Notes under the pieces: generated by a model
Told to the model about the DNA's origin: nothing
The model's database searches: none
The model's input: only the letters and a program-made list of their open reading frames with translations
NCBI GenBank assembly: GCA_026545765.1
Contig: CM048840.1
Span: 18,542,765-18,606,764, forward strand
DNA length: 64,000 nt
Source of the DNA: Plantago major
Taxonomy: Eukaryota > Streptophyta > Magnoliopsida > Lamiales > Plantaginaceae
Direction of reading: 5' to 3'
Part shown: in pieces, positions 10,490 through 23,500 of the stretch
Numbering within the stretch: the stretch's first letter is position 1
How the letters are laid out: each line of letters begins with the position of its first letter
Position numbers and translations under genes: made by a program

Positions 10490-13400
10490 TCAGCGTAATA
10501 AGCAGTTTAAGCCCAAAATATCGAATAATGGCCGAGGTCCGGCGTTACCATCCTTATCGTAAAACTTTTGAAGGTTCCTAGCATTCCATATGCAGCTTGA
10601 GTGGATGTCCGTACTCATCTTCAATTCGTAACTTAGTTCACTCTTACAAACAATCTTGTAAGGTCCTTCCCATTTAGGCTTGAGTTTTCCAACATTGCTC
10701 AAGATGTCGGCCCGTGATACTAGGTCTCCGACACGCAAGTTTTCTTCAACATTCTGTTATAGGCTCGGGCGTGATTGCTTGGTACTGTGGATATTAGCGA
10801 TTGCTTGATTCTTTTTGTTCGGCATGTCTAGATCGAATATCCGAGCTTCATGATTGGGAATCATTGAACTCTTGGACCCTCATAGTCTCATTGCAATTTC
10901 ATTTGGTATAACTTCTTAGAGCCATAAACCAAGGCGAATGGGGTCTCTCTAGTCGCGGTCCACCTTGTGATGCGATGGGCCCATAATCGCCATCTAGGTC
11001 ATCCGACTTTCTTGAGAAGTTCTCAAGCGCTTCTCTAGGATCTCAACAATTGTCTTGTTTGTGGACTCGGCTTGCCCATTAGCTTGTGGATATACAGCGG
11101 ATGTGAAGCGTTGTTCAATCTTGAAGGGCCTTGACCATTCCTTGAGCTATTGCACGAAAATTGAGCACCATTGTCAAAGACAAGAACTTCTGCGTGAGCC
11201 GAAATGACAAATGATGTTTTTCCAAATGAAGGTCCGCTTTTCGACTTTCTGTAATGGTTGCCTGACTTGACTTCTACCCACTTGGTGAAATATTCCTGAC
11301 CACAATTAGGAATTTCTTACATTGAGTGCCTTGGGAACGGTCCGACAATATCGATGCCTCATTGATCAAACGGACATGCTATGATTGACGGAATCATAGG
11401 ATGTGTCGGACGATGGGGAATGTTCGCATAATATTGGCAATCAGGGCATCTCCGGGCGTAGCTAGCGGAATCCTTATCAATGGTAGGCAAGTAGTAGCCT
11501 TGTCGAATGATTTTTTGAGCAAGAGTTCGTCCCCCGGAATGGCTTCCGCAGCTTTCGCTGTGAATTTCTTCCAGCACAGTCTTTGCTTCTTGCGGGCCCA
11601 AACACCTCAAATGAGTCCCAGCAAAAGATCTCTTGTACAAATCTTCTCCCAGTATAAAGTATCACATTTGCTCGACCTTTGCACTCCTTGACTCCTTCGG
11701 ATCAGCTGGTAGTGATCCGTCTTTGATATAACTAAAGATGTCATTCATCCAATTTCTTCCCCTGTCAGTTATCATGACGGTCGGATTGGGACTCATGACG
11801 GATGAGTCAGTAATAGTGAGTAGGATTACTCTCCTCGTGTCTAGAGCAGCTATTGCGGATGTGTATTTTGCCGGAGCGTTCGCTCTTTCGTTCCAAGCCC
11901 TGTCAAACTTCTCCAGGGTAAACTCCTCAAAGAGGCTGACTTCTTGCTTGAGTAGTTCGAGATACTTGATCATCGAAGGACCTTTTGTGGCAAAAGTTCC
12001 TGAAAATTGGGCTTCAAATAGCTGTGAGTCCGTGTAAGCTTTGAGCTTCCGGACCTGCAGGGACTTGGCTAAACGTAGCCCGACTAATAGTGCTTCATAC
12101 GCAGCCTCATTATTGGTGACTTTAAACTCCAAGGATATCGCGTAGTCGAGTTCCGCGCCATCAGGGCTTTTAAGGTAGATTCCAATCCCTCCCAATCTTC
12201 CAGTGGAGGAACCATCTACTTCCAATGTCCAAACATCAGAAGGATGACCTTTGGTTTGGAGATCTTCTGTTAGCTCCCGAGATTCCAACTTTTGTTCCTC
12301 CTTCTCTTTAATATCCAGACCAGAGTTGTTAGTACCGGATCTCCTTGTGATATCGTCAACAAGGAACATTTGGTTGACCCGAGTTTCCTCATCGATCACG
12401 ACGAGGGGTGATTTATGAACTGAGCATCTTCGAGGTTTTCTGGGTTGATCATTGGCGGAACTGGCTTTCGGACGATCTGCTTGGCGATTAAGCATTCACA
12501 TGCCTGTTTGTCCGGGACTTTCTCTGAATCCGCTTCAGGGTACTCTGCTAGGAAGTCAGCAACAACTTGAGCTTTCTTGGCTGTCGGAGCCTAGTAGCTA
12601 ATGTCGTATTCACTCAGCTCAATTTCCCATTTAGAGAGTCGTCCGGATTGGTCGTGCTTTCCCAGGACCTGTTTCAAAGGTTCCGTAGTTAGTACCACTA
12701 CTTTATGAGACTTGAAGTATGGTTTTAACCGCCTTGCGGTGTAAACCAAAGCATATGCAAATTTCTCAATCTTCACATATCTTGTCTCGGTCCCAGCAAG
12801 GGCTTTACTAAGATAGTAGATTGGCAAGTAATCATTAGCTTGAATCTGTACTAATACGGAACTCATTGCCTCTTCCGTTATTGCTAGGTAGAGGTAGGGT
12901 GGCTCTCCTTCCACGGGTTTGGAGAGTAGCGGAGGGGAATGGAGGTACTTTTTCAAATTTTTAAAAGCCTCAGAACATTCCGCGGTCCACTCAAAGCTCT
13001 CTCCTTTCCGGAGGATTTTGAAGAACGGAAGGTTCTTCTCTGCGGATCGTGAAATAAAGCGACTTAAGGACATAAGACGTCGATGAAATGTTGTACCACA
13101 TTGAGGTTCTTGGATGAGGCGGATCTAGGATTGCCTTGATCTTCTCGGGGTTTCGCTTATCCTCTCTGTGACCATGTACCCCGACAACTTTCCGCCCTTC
13201 ACACGAAGGTGCTTTTCAGTTGACTTCATCCCGTACTTCCTAAGGATAGCAAAGCACTTGTTCAAGTGATCCACATGTTACGTTATTCTTCAGTTTTGCT
13301 TTTAACGAGCATGTCATCCACATACACTTCCATGGTTTTTCCAATTTCTTCCTTGAACATCTGATTCACCAATTGTTGGTAAGTGGCCCCCGCATTTTTC

Positions 13401-14446
13401 AATCCGAACGGCATCATTTTAGAGCAGTACACTCCCCCTGCAGCGAAGAAAGCTGTTTTCTTGATGTCTTCCTTGGCCATCCGAATTTGGTAAAAGCCTT
13501 GGTATGCGTCCATGAAACTTCGATATGCACATCCGGACGTGGAGTCAACCAATTGATCTATCTGTGGCAAAGGGTATGGATCCTTTGGGCAGAACTTGTT
13601 TAGCCTGGTGAAATCATTGCACATCCGCCATTTTCCTGGTGATTTCTCTACCAGAACTACGTTGCAAACCCAATTGGAATAACGGACTTCCTCGATGTGC
13701 CCTGCCTTCAGGAGTCGATCAACCTCGGCGGATATAATGGCATCCTTGATCGGACCAAAATCCTTTCTCTTTTGACAGATGTACTTAATCGAGGGATCCC
13801 TGTTCAGACGGTGAACAGCAATCCTCGGATCTATCCCCTTTAGGTCATCAGTACTCCAAGCAAACACATCACTGTTATCTCGGAGACAAGCAATGAGCTT
13901 CATTTCCACCACCGTATTCATCTCTGTTCCGATTCTAGTCTTCTTATCCGGGCTTCCAACGACAAGCTCAACCTCCTTGAGAGTTTCATGAGGCTCGATT
14001 CGTACAGTTTTACGAAACTTCTCCTTCTGGCTCCCTACTCCAATATGCGGACTCTCCTTTTTAGCCGGAAGAACAACTGGCGGGTCAGCGGTCACAGTGA
14101 CTGTCAACACGGGGGCAGACGCTCTCCTCATGGACATAATGTAACATTCCCAAGCTTCTCGGATGTTCCCTCCCTCCTCTCCGACTCCGCACGGGGTCGG
14201 GAATTTCATCCTATTATGGAGAGTGGAAGGTATAGCTCGGAATTGATTGAGTCCTGGACGACCAAAGATAGCATTGTAGTCGAAAGTTCGGTCCACCACT
14301 ACAAAACGGACTTGCTGTGTCACTCTTGCGGGATGCGTCCCAAGTGAAACGTGAAGTATGACACTTCCTAGAGGACGGACAGTACCTCCTCCGAACCCTA
14401 ATATGGAGGTGTTGACTCTCTCATATCGGATTCTTCCGAGATTCAT
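10490..14446 (-). pseudogene. pol of Tat element A (fossil)
   Basis: On the minus strand, coding-like blocks run in the order protease, reverse transcriptase, RNase H, second RNase H, integrase. Visible landmarks: a protease-like end (AIFGRPGLNQF), reverse transcriptase motifs FMDAYQGFYQIRM, MPFGLKNAGATYQ and the catalytic VYVDDMLVKS, a second RNase H with WTLEVDGSS and NNEAAYEALL, and an integrase zinc-binding region ending CPDCQ, with a chromodomain-less C-terminal block (KWEGPYKI). The doubled RNase H is diagnostic for Tat. The region carries multiple breaks and cannot act as it stands. Confidence 0.85.
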
Positions 14447-14667
14447 CTGATCTATTGCGATTTGGAGATGATGTTGAGGAACTCCCGTGTCTACCGGGAT
14501 CTTGTTTGCAGATAAATTGCGATGGTTAAAGAAACCACCAACGGAACATCCGGATCGTCAATGTCTTCTCCTCCTGCCATAGGAGGAGGGATCTCGCTAT
14601 CATCAAAGGATATGGCGTTTGTCCCTCAATTCTTTGGGCGATACGATCTGTCATTGTTATTAGGAGA

Positions 14668-16330
14668 TTACGGTATCCGTTCTCTCGCGTTCCTACTATC
14701 GCCTCCAGTTGGTCCGCCTGCGATGGTGTTGATCACTCCGTTGTATGTAGCGTTCTCCATTTCAACGTCATCAGCGTACCTGTATGGGTGTTGGTCCGTG
14801 CGAGGCGGATGGTTGGGTGGCAGAGGTGGCAAGGATAGGGGACGAGGTGGCGGCTCTGTAGCTCTATCATGCCTTTTTCGTTCCGTCTTATCATGTCTAG
14901 AAGATTCATCCATATAGATGTGATCTTCCAGTTTTCCCTCTCTTATCAAATGTTCAACCTCCGTTTTCAGTTGAATGCAATCGTCCGTCTCGTGACCACG
15001 GCACCTGTGGAACTTGCAGTACCCCTTTGCATTCTTATTCTTCCGGTTGTTGTGAGAGGGCTTTGGCCATTGGACATCCAGCTTCTTCTCAATGATAGTT
15101 GCCAAGATGTCGGATCTTGGTCTATTGAGACGGGTATAATCCGCGTATCTCCTTGGCGGACTCCTTTCTCTGTGGAAGCCCTTATCTCTGTGATCCTTCC
15201 TCGGGTCAAGTATCCCCTGGCGTTGCTCTTGTTTCATCGTCTCCTTTCCTTTCTTGGAACCAGCTCTCACTGGAACATTCCTTCGGTACTCCTCTCCATA
15301 CATCACTTCTTCACAAATGTCATCCAAATGCTTTTAACTCCTCACTTCCTGACTAGAGAGTTTTCTGCGGAGCTCTGAGTTGAAAGTATTAGCATATAGG
15401 TGACAGACCCGTTCCTTAACACTGTGTGACTCAACTTGTAGAACTTCTGCGTGAAAACGATCTAGGAAGGTCCTTAGATCCTCTTGCTCCCGCTGTATAA
15501 CTTTTACCAGGTGCTCGACGGTACGCTTTCTTCTTTTCGACTTTCCAAACCGTCCCAAAAACTTGGAGGAGAGGTCCGCATACGACCTTATCGACTTGTT
15601 TGGTAAAGCAGTGTACGAATCCATGGCCGTTCCAAAGAGATTAGATGAGAACGTGAGAGCTTTCGTATTGTCACTCATCCCTTTGGAATCCATCTTACTG
15701 TTGTACCTTGTCAGGTGACCAACGGGACAGGTATCCCCGTAATAGTATTCCAAGTTTGGAATCACTTGATCCGAGTTCCTATTCCTTTCCTTTTCTCTCA
15801 TGATTTCATCGCACAAAGGGTTTGGTGCACTAGTAGCTATCTGCTCATGATCCTTTACCGGTCCGAGATTTAGAATGGGCCTCAAGCTTTGTTGAGCATA
15901 GATTTATTCATGATCATTATCTAGGTGGACCCTTTGAAATGGTTTCCGCTCGTGATCCACGGCTCGGAGATGCTTGTTGAAGCTTTTGTTATCATTCTGA
16001 TGGTCTCTCCTTTCATTCGGACTTCCTTCCGAATTTGGGAAGCGGATGCTCTCAATCTATAAGGTTCAGATCCTCTTGGGGTGGTGATTCCCCAACCTCT
16101 CTTTGAATCGGGCGTTATTTGTTTCTTGATAGGCGAGCACTACTCGAGCGGAGTAGCCCGGCGGAGTGGCTTGCTGAGGATGGGCATTGTTAGACCCTAG
16201 ACAACCTTGGATTATCGTGAGCAATCTATCGAACTGAGTCTCACTTAATCCGAGGTCACTAGTCCGGACTGCACGACCATCAGGCATAGTAAATTGTTGA
16301 CCTGTAATGGGGCCTTGAGCTTCTGCCGGA
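14668..16330 (-). pseudogene. gag of Tat element A (fossil)
   Basis: Minus-strand blocks include a retrotransposon capsid-like region (GTAMDSYTALPNKSIRSYADL, then REQEDLRTFLDRFHAEV) and, downstream, a nucleocapsid-type knuckle, CKFHRCRGHETDDC. The extreme N-terminal part (16066-16287) is weakly conserved. Gag packages the element's RNA in this family. The region is broken. Confidence 0.75.
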
Positions 16331-16623
16331 GAAACTCATATGGTCCCCTCTCCATGGTCCATAGGTGCAACGTTCTCAGGAACATTTCGGACCCCCCTGA
16401 GTGGAACGTCTATTCCTTCATCTGAGGATGGGCTGGCTGTGCGACCGTCGCTCGGATATCCCCTTCCGACGTTCCTTTCAGCCACAGTGGCCCTTCATCC
16501 CCGGGTGGGCGGACGTCCACGTGGACGTGGTGGTGGAGTCCCTACGCCTGCAGCACTAGTACGTGTTGTCCGTCTTGTTCTTGCCATCAGCCTAACTCAG
16601 TTGCGAAACTTTTTGTAAAGCTT

Positions 16624-16642
16624 CCCACTGACGGCGCCAAAA
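16624..16642 (-). other. Primer binding site of Tat element A
   Basis: Directly inside the 5' LTR the minus strand reads TTTTGGCGCCGTCAGTGGG. TGGCGCC-type primer sites next to the LTR are usual in Tat/Ogre elements, where a tRNA 3' end primes minus-strand DNA. This fixes the LTR boundary at 16643 and the direction of the element. Confidence 0.8.
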
Positions 16643-17550
16643 TGTTAAGGGGTGAAACCTCGAACACTAACTAACTAAACTATTACAAGCAACCTAGTCT
16701 AGGACCCGCCTCCTACTTGAAGTCCGAATCAGTATCCGTCCGTGAAAGAGTACCTGAAAGGACTAAGCGGGGGGGGGGGGGGGGGGAGAAAAGGGATGCC
16801 CGGATTGCGTATGTCAATCCGGTAAGAGAGTTTACTCAAGAGAGAACGGGAAGCTCTCAATGTAATAGTTATGAGGAATCAATAAGACTTAGTGATTATT
16901 TCTTATGATTGTGACTTACCTTAAGGTCTTGGACCTTGGGCTATATTTATAGTTATCATATGCTTATGAGGCGACTCACAAGATGATGCCAAGTGTATGC
17001 TTCAGATTTGGACACCAATGCTACCTTTGGCCCATGGCCCAATAGTGAACGATAATCCGATTACTAATTCTTGGGCTGGGAGGGTAGTTTGGACCTTTCC
17101 CTCTGAAATCTTTATTCGCTCGTTGGGTCCGTGTAAGTCCTTGAGACGGTCACATGCCTTGGTTGATCTATCCTTAGGTAACTCACGGCGTCCGAGCCTA
17201 GAGTTCCACGGAACTATCTTAGTGGTTCTGTTATGTACGTTTGATCTTATTGCGATGGTGGCATCCGAGATTCTCTCGTCCGGTCCGTTTGGCATCCTAG
17301 GACTGACAGTTTGTGGTGCTTGGTAGGACCATGCGACCTTTTGTCATGTTCGGAAGTCATACACCTAGCTTCGTCGGACTTAGCTGAGAAGGTGTGTTGA
17401 CTTGTAAGTACTAGTTGACCTCGAATGGTTTCCCTTAGGTCGGACTATTTGAAGGTCGAACTAGTACTAGATTGGCTATCTCAGCCTTGATGCGCTCTAG
17501 GACACGCTCTACGGCGCCCTTAACGGATTGGACACATGTCCGTATCAACA
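16643..17550 (-). repeat. 5' LTR of Tat element A
   Basis: Read on the minus strand the LTR runs from TGTTGATACGG to CCTTAACA, 908 bases, with TG...CA ends. An internal TATAAATATAG (minus strand, around 16941-16951) is the likely promoter. An 18-base G run at 16769-16786 lies near the 3' end of the LTR. The same family also gave the solo LTR at 59268-60090 and element B's LTR. Confidence 0.85.
16769..16786. repeat. G18 homopolymer in Tat LTR
   Basis: Eighteen consecutive G lie near the 3' end of the LTR on the element's own strand. The matching position in B's LTR remnant (17551-17562) is a C12 run in the other orientation, while the 3' LTR copy of A has no such run. Length is likely unstable, and sequencing error is possible. 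Confidence 0.8.
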
Positions 17551-17688
17551 CCCCCCCCCCCCACTTAGTCCTTTCAGGTACTCTAGCTCGGACATGTACT
17601 GCTTCGGACTTCAAGTAGGAGGCGGGTCTTAGACTAGGTTGCTTGTAATAGTTTAGTTAGTTAGTGTTCGAGGTTAAACCCCTCAACA
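17551..17688 (+). repeat. 3' LTR of Tat element B, terminal 138 bases
   Basis: The stretch begins with C12 and ends ACCCCTCAACA. It is the inverted counterpart of 16643-16786 and supplies exactly the LTR end that is absent at 2634. The simplest reading is that element A inserted into B's LTR at the poly-C tract. Unique-looking DNA starts at 17689. Confidence 0.8.
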
Positions 17689-17735
17689 GAAATCATAGAG
17701 CAAATAAAGTTCAACACTTGGTCTTGGGTAAAAGG

Positions 17736-17991
17736 TACTCCCTCTGTCCCGGAGAACTTCATACATTAGGGTTAGCACGCAGTTTTATGTGAAAAGTTAA
17801 AGTAATGATAGAATATAGAAAAGGTGAAAAAAAAGTGTACTTTTAGTGGCAAAAGGTGTAATTTGAGTGTAAAGTTGAGATTGTTTATTATTTGTTGGGT
17901 GTGGGGTAGCTTCCTTTTTTGGTAATGTATGAAGTTTTGTGGGACGGCTAAAAATGGCAAATGTATGAAGTTCTGCGGTACGGAGGGAGTA
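17736..17991. mobile_element. Stowaway-like MITE
   Basis: A 256-base element has terminal inverted repeats of about 32 bases: left TACTCCCTCTGTCCCGGAGA, right (complement) TACTCCCTCCGTACCGCAGA, both continuing ACTTCATACATT. TA at each end fits a Tc1/mariner-type TA target. No coding capacity. It lies 47 bases from the end of element B. Confidence 0.85.
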
Positions 17992-18772
17992 AGATGCTAA
18001 TTCCGTCGTCCTATGTTTATGCTGATTGGGAAGTATGCCCCAGAGGTGTGGTGTCAAACATTTGTTTGTAACTAGTTCGGTTTTGGGGAGCTATTTTCTG
18101 AAATATCGGGGGTGTTTTTTCTGGTGTCGATCAGTTGGCAGCAACACATCGGAACCACACTTTTTCGCAGTTTTGGTACTGTTGAGCGGTGCATTTTATT
18201 GTTTCCTCGGGCAGCTTGGATGGAGCGGAACTTTTTCGGCTACTGTTTGCGTGTTTTTAGGCGGTGCTGAGCTTTCTTCCTTCCTTCCAGGTGGCTGGGA
18301 GTGATGGAATTATTGTCCGGAAACACTTATGGGTCGTTTGAGTCCCTTTGGATGCCTCAACGGGAAATCACTAATGTCGAGGTTGATTTTGTTGCGATGT
18401 CAGTATTCCCCCGTTGGTGGTTCTGGTTTCACACCCACTAACTCTTGGCCTAGTTTTCTTTGGACTATAACATATATACTAGACGACGGGGGTGGCCAGA
18501 AGCTCATCTGTCTTGGACCCTTGTAAGTGTCGTTTCGGGAATACTTTTTCCTTACTTTCGGTTATTTTGGTTAGGATTGGGAGTGGTATTTTCAATAATT
18601 TTGGTTCATATGTTTTTGGTTGTTAGTTTAGACTGGATAGGTTATTGCAGTTTTGATCATCTTCATTGGCTTTCTGTAACTATTATGGCAGATGTACTCC
18701 TGATTTGCGTTCAGCAGCATTGCTTATGCTCTGATCTCTTAATAATACTTTAAATTCTTCTAAAAAAAAGTA
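17992..18772 (+). mobile_element. Possible LINE 3' fragment
   Basis: The stretch is non-coding and T/G-rich, and ends with CTTAATAATACTTTAAATTC followed by a short A-rich tail near 18762-18769, which resembles the tail of plant L1-type LINEs. No reverse transcriptase motif is visible here, and no target duplication was confirmed. It could also be ordinary intergenic DNA. Confidence 0.3.
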
Positions 18773-19644
18773 TTTAAGCGAAAGAACAACGAAAGTATTA
18801 AATTAACTAAACAGATTATGGAAACATGGAAATTATGGTAGCCAATCGAATTTCATAAATAAGGGAATGGTGTTTCTATGCCATGCGTAAGGATTTGAGA
18901 ATAGACCGTCAATCCATTCCATCCTACCAACCTGGTTGTAGATTAACAAATCTTACGGGTGAACCAATGATCGATGAAAATCACTGTTTAAAGAATCAAT
19001 TGTAAAAACCCCCCGTAGAGATTACAAATTCAAATCAACTTATAAATCGTACAGGTAATGTATAAGAATGGGCAAAGATACACAATAAACCTTAATCTAG
19101 CTTATTCTCATATCTACCGCATCCCACGATGGATTTAGCTACCCATAACCATGCAAACTAAAACAAACATAATCATGCAATAGATAAAAACACACATCGA
19201 TTGTCTGTGGATAAATTGCAAAGAATAAGAAAAATTATTGTTAGCCTATCAATCAATCCTAACTCTTGGGTTGTCAATCCAAGATAATCTATCATGGTTC
19301 CAAACTTCTTGATATTCATAGATGAATAGAAAGATAAATTGGGGTTTAAGCTCTCTATCTCTGCTCTAAGGTTGCCCTAGAGTCAGAGCTATTCCAGTCC
19401 TCTTTTAATTAAAAACGTAGAAGTTCTATTTATACAAGTAGGGATTTAATTGGAAGTTTAATGAGTAAGGGTTTGGGCCGAATCGTCTCGCTGTGGCGAA
19501 GAGAAATCTCACCAAGGCGAGGAATGATTTTCCTCTGTTCTGGTTCTGTCTACAGCCGCTTCACCATGGCGAATGAAGTGCTCCGGCCACAGCGAAGATT
19601 AATTCTTCTATGTCTGTTCTTGTTTTCTCTGTGTAGTGCTTTTT
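18773..19644 (-). repeat. LTR-like non-coding stretch, minus orientation
   Basis: No coding region. On the minus strand a TATAAATAG (about 19427-19435) is followed by a long A/T-rich leader, a layout common in gypsy LTRs. No clear ends or duplications were found, so the assignment is weak. Confidence 0.3.
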
Positions 19645-20579
19645 GTAACAGCCCAAAAATTCATATTTCGAATTTAGACGTTTTAAAGCGAACCGACCGT
19701 CAAAGCGCAGTTCGTAAGCGTTGTTGGCCCAGCTTTTATGACTTGTAGCCTTATCCAGTCCATCACTTATCTAAAGCCCAAGTCCATTCTAGCCTAACCC
19801 TAGTTATTTTGTGTTAGGAAATTTGTTAGGAAATTTGTTAGATATTTTGTTAGAAATATCTGTTTAGATTTTGATCAGCAACATGATGACTTATCTTAGT
19901 CTCAGATAGGTGATTAGTACTCTTGGTTCACTTGAACATTGTAAAAGAGGAAACCCACTAAGTATGATAGTCTAGCTAATCTTGTATAGGATGTTAGGTC
20001 TCAAAATGTAATTTTTATTTTATGAAGAAGACCGAGAAGACATCCAAGCGGAACAAGTTCGCCGACATTGAAGATTTGAAAGCGCACAAGATTCTTTGAA
20101 ATAGTTTCTGAATACCTTGGTGAGATATCTTGAAGACACGAATAGTCTTAAACTAGGCTTGTATCACGGTTTGTTTAAAAACTATTTGTGTCTTGAACAA
20201 AATATCTAACAAATTTCTGATCGATCAGCGATGACTATCCGACCTATTACAAATGCGGATGAGTGAGCAGGTCCAACACTTAATCATTTCTTAAGATTTT
20301 TCAAATCATTCGATTAAGTGCGAGAAAGTAGACATCAACCAAATCACAAGGTGTGATCTTTCTTGACAAGTTATCTTTTATAGAATACTATACGAGAGTA
20401 AGTTCTTGGATAAGTTACAAAGAGAGATTACAGATAACTTCAATACATAGAACAAGTTTGGCTCGATCGGCAAAAATACAAAACTACATAGTAAATTAGG
20501 ACAACAGGAGTAACCAAGCTCCAAGTAAACATCCTAATAGACTAGTCTTCAAGTCTTCAACTCTTCAAGTCTTCAACAG

Positions 20580-23500
20580 CAGTTCTATGGATCAGTCTGC
20601 AAATTTCCTATCTCCAAACCTTTTGATGTCGTCAGAATAATCATAAAGAAGTGTTCTGACGAGCATCTCAGTGTCTCTGGCAAATCCACAGACCTCTTTG
20701 TAGGTTTTGGTAGGATTTTTCTTGACAAAATGTTTGACCCACAGATACTTTCCCCACTTCCAGGCATGCTCTATTACGATATCGAGAGCTTGAAGTATTC
20801 GTAGATAATCCTCGGATATCGATGTCACCTTGTATTGATCTTGATTAGATAGAACGACTCATAGGGTTCCACAGCGAGTCTTGCTCTTGTGCCTGTTCCT
20901 GTAATATTCAGAATTCTGTGCACATCATCTGGCTTTCCATATGGACATTCATCAGAGAGGTCCTTTCTCATGGCTTCAGTTCTCTTGACAACTTCAAAAT
21001 CCAACCATGCTTTAATGTGATTGGTGTTGATCAGGGTTGGCTTATCTTTTCTCCATGCCATAAGTTGTTTATGGATTGGTTCTGGAAATCTTGAATTTAC
21101 CAGATGCTTAAGTTCGAATCCGATAGCCATTTTTCTGATTGATGCACACAGCGGAGGAATCATTGTCATACTTCACGTACTCTATTTTGGCTTCTTCGGC
21201 ACGGGTGGAAGTTGACTTTGTCTTTGCTCGACTCTCGATGTTCCTTCTCATCTTGAATTCTCTTTGGGGTTGTTGCTTAAAGAACCACCTGGATAGACTT
21301 GGTATTTCGAGGGTGTTTTAGCGCTAGGGCTTTGCGACTATGGGCTCGATTAGGCTTTCAATTTTCCTTTTCTTGTGAAGAGGAGCTTCATCTTCATCAG
21401 TTTCCTCATCATCATCAAGATTAAATCTTGTGAGAGTTTCTGACCTTCTTCATTGCCCAGGGACTTGATTTGACCTTCTTCTTCTTCTTCAGAAGATTCA
21501 TCAATCCCTTTAACTTGTCTTCTCCTTGGAGCCTTGGTACTCCTTGGAGGTTTCTGTGCCATGGCCCTAGTTATCATTGTAGTTCCTTCAGTAGGTTTCT
21601 GGGAAGCAACTACTATTTGCAAAGCAGCTTGTGAAGAGGAGGGTTCGTTTATCCTGAGTGGTGGCTGGGAAGTTTTCATGTTTCTTCTTCCTTTCTGAGC
21701 CGCACCAGCTCCACATTTCTTCTTCTTGTTTTCTTCTCCTTCTTCCCATTCCCCCTGACTTTGAGGTCCAGTTGTACCTCTTTCCCCTTAGTCATTGTTG
21801 GCTGACTCAGTCTCATAAAAGAATCTGAGAGAGAGTTAAAGTGCCCTTGTAAATAATTATAGGCAGTGACCAACTTCTGAAGTTCAGCTTTGAGCTCCTG
21901 ATTTTGTTTGATAAGTCCATTGTCCTTATCAGTGAGCTCTTGATGGGCCTAGGATGGCATCTGCTTTTCCAGCAGTGTAACTTGCCTCTTGGAAAGCTTT
22001 TTCAGCTAAAGACGCATCATCGTCCCTTATCATTCCCAGATCTTTCTGAGCAATGACTATGCTAGTTGTTCTTTGAGTGATGAGCTCAGTGAACTTTTTC
22101 ATTTCAGAGGGGACGGAGGCAATTACTTCCTTGTTCTGTGAAGACATCTCCTTTTGCAGATGAGCCAGTACTTGGTATCTGTTCATGTATTCATGGGAGT
22201 GGACATTTGGCAGTTTGCTGAATATTGCAGGAGAAATCAGCTTCCTTTTCAAGTGAGAAACCGCTAGATGTTCATTGCGGTGCTCTGCCAAAGTCTTTTC
22301 TTCTTCATCATCTGAGTAATCAGCCCAGTGATCTTCATCCTCTTGGACATGCTCATCGATTGTATCGAGTCCAGCAACCATTTTAGAGATTGGTTTCTTC
22401 CCTTTCTGGGAGGAGGATGGTACTTCTTTTGAAGATGATGCAGCCTTAGCATCATGCTTGACTTCAGATACTTCTTCAGTATCGAGTTCTTTGGTGATAG
22501 CATTCACAGCATCCTGTAGCTATTTAACCTCAGAGTAAGCAATCATTTCTTGTAAGTATTGATCTTGTAGTTGATCAAGCTTGTCTCTGGATCTAGCTAT
22601 TTAATCTTCCAGTTGAAGATGGAGCTGTTGTTCTTCCAACGGTTATGCGAGTTGGCGATTCGGTTTGAGTGTTTAATATTTTACGATTGGTTTCTTGAGC
22701 TCGACTACTTGTTCGGTAATGGCGGGTGTTGGTTAGAAGATGGATGAGTAGATTTCTGAGGAGATGGAGACGGAGATTTCTGTGAAGTCTTCTCAGTGTG
22801 CTTTGCAGCAGCTGAGGCATTATTCCTTAGCGAAATTCCTCCGGTCCCTGGTGCAGGGGCATCATCATCATCCTTTTTGTCTGTCATCCTTTTGGTGATG
22901 GTCGGGAGGTTCATCGAAGTCATTTTCGTTTATCTCTTCCTCTTCATCATCTTGGATACAAGATTGATCACTTGAGAATAGTGATCTTACGCCCATTAAC
23001 CTCTTCTTGTTGAAGGTATAAATTGCGAGTTTGGCGAAGCGGCTTGAATGCCATTTTTAATCTTGTCTGACCATCTGCTTGTTCAAAGGCTTGTATCAAA
23101 CTGTGCGCCACTTCTCTGGAGAAATCCTTATGCAATAGAGTCATAGCGTGTTACATTACATGGGAACATTGCATGGATATATGTCTCCAAGTCAAGAGCT
23201 CGTGCTCGTCTGTTTGGTTGATATGTGATTCTCAATATTTCAGAGAGATCAGAGCACCTTAACCTTTGCCATTTCTTGAAGCATTGAATATGCTTTGGCA
23301 GGGTGTGAGCTTTGAAGAAGGGAAGTAGGTCCCTTGTCTCAACATTGGGAGCTTGCTTGGCACTCGTTTGAGCCTGAAAGAAAGAGTTTTAAGTGAGCTC
23401 AAAAACTTTTATAGATATCTGAGTAGAAGTGTAGTTTAGTTTCTGAGTTACCTGAGTAAGTACTTCAGGCTCAGAGACTTGCTCTTGAGACAATTGGTGT

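Larger units (their letters stand above)
2635..17550 (-). mobile_element. Tat-lineage Ty3/gypsy element A (fossil, nested in B)
   Basis: This is an LTR retrotransposon on the minus strand. Order from its 5' end: LTR 16643-17550, PBS 16624-16642, gag about 14.7-16.3 kb, protease and reverse transcriptase 13.3-14.4 kb, RNase H 12.6-13.1 kb, an extra archaeal-type RNase H 11.7-12.5 kb, integrase 10.5-11.6 kb, an antisense accessory gene 3.5-9.4 kb, and a shorter 3' LTR from 2635. The second RNase H, the TGGCGCC-type PBS and the antisense extra gene are known traits of Tat elements. It lies inside B's LTR with near-matching CCCCA/CCCCC flanks and itself hosts a solo Sirevirus LTR. It is broken in many places and looks moderately old. 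Confidence 0.85.
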
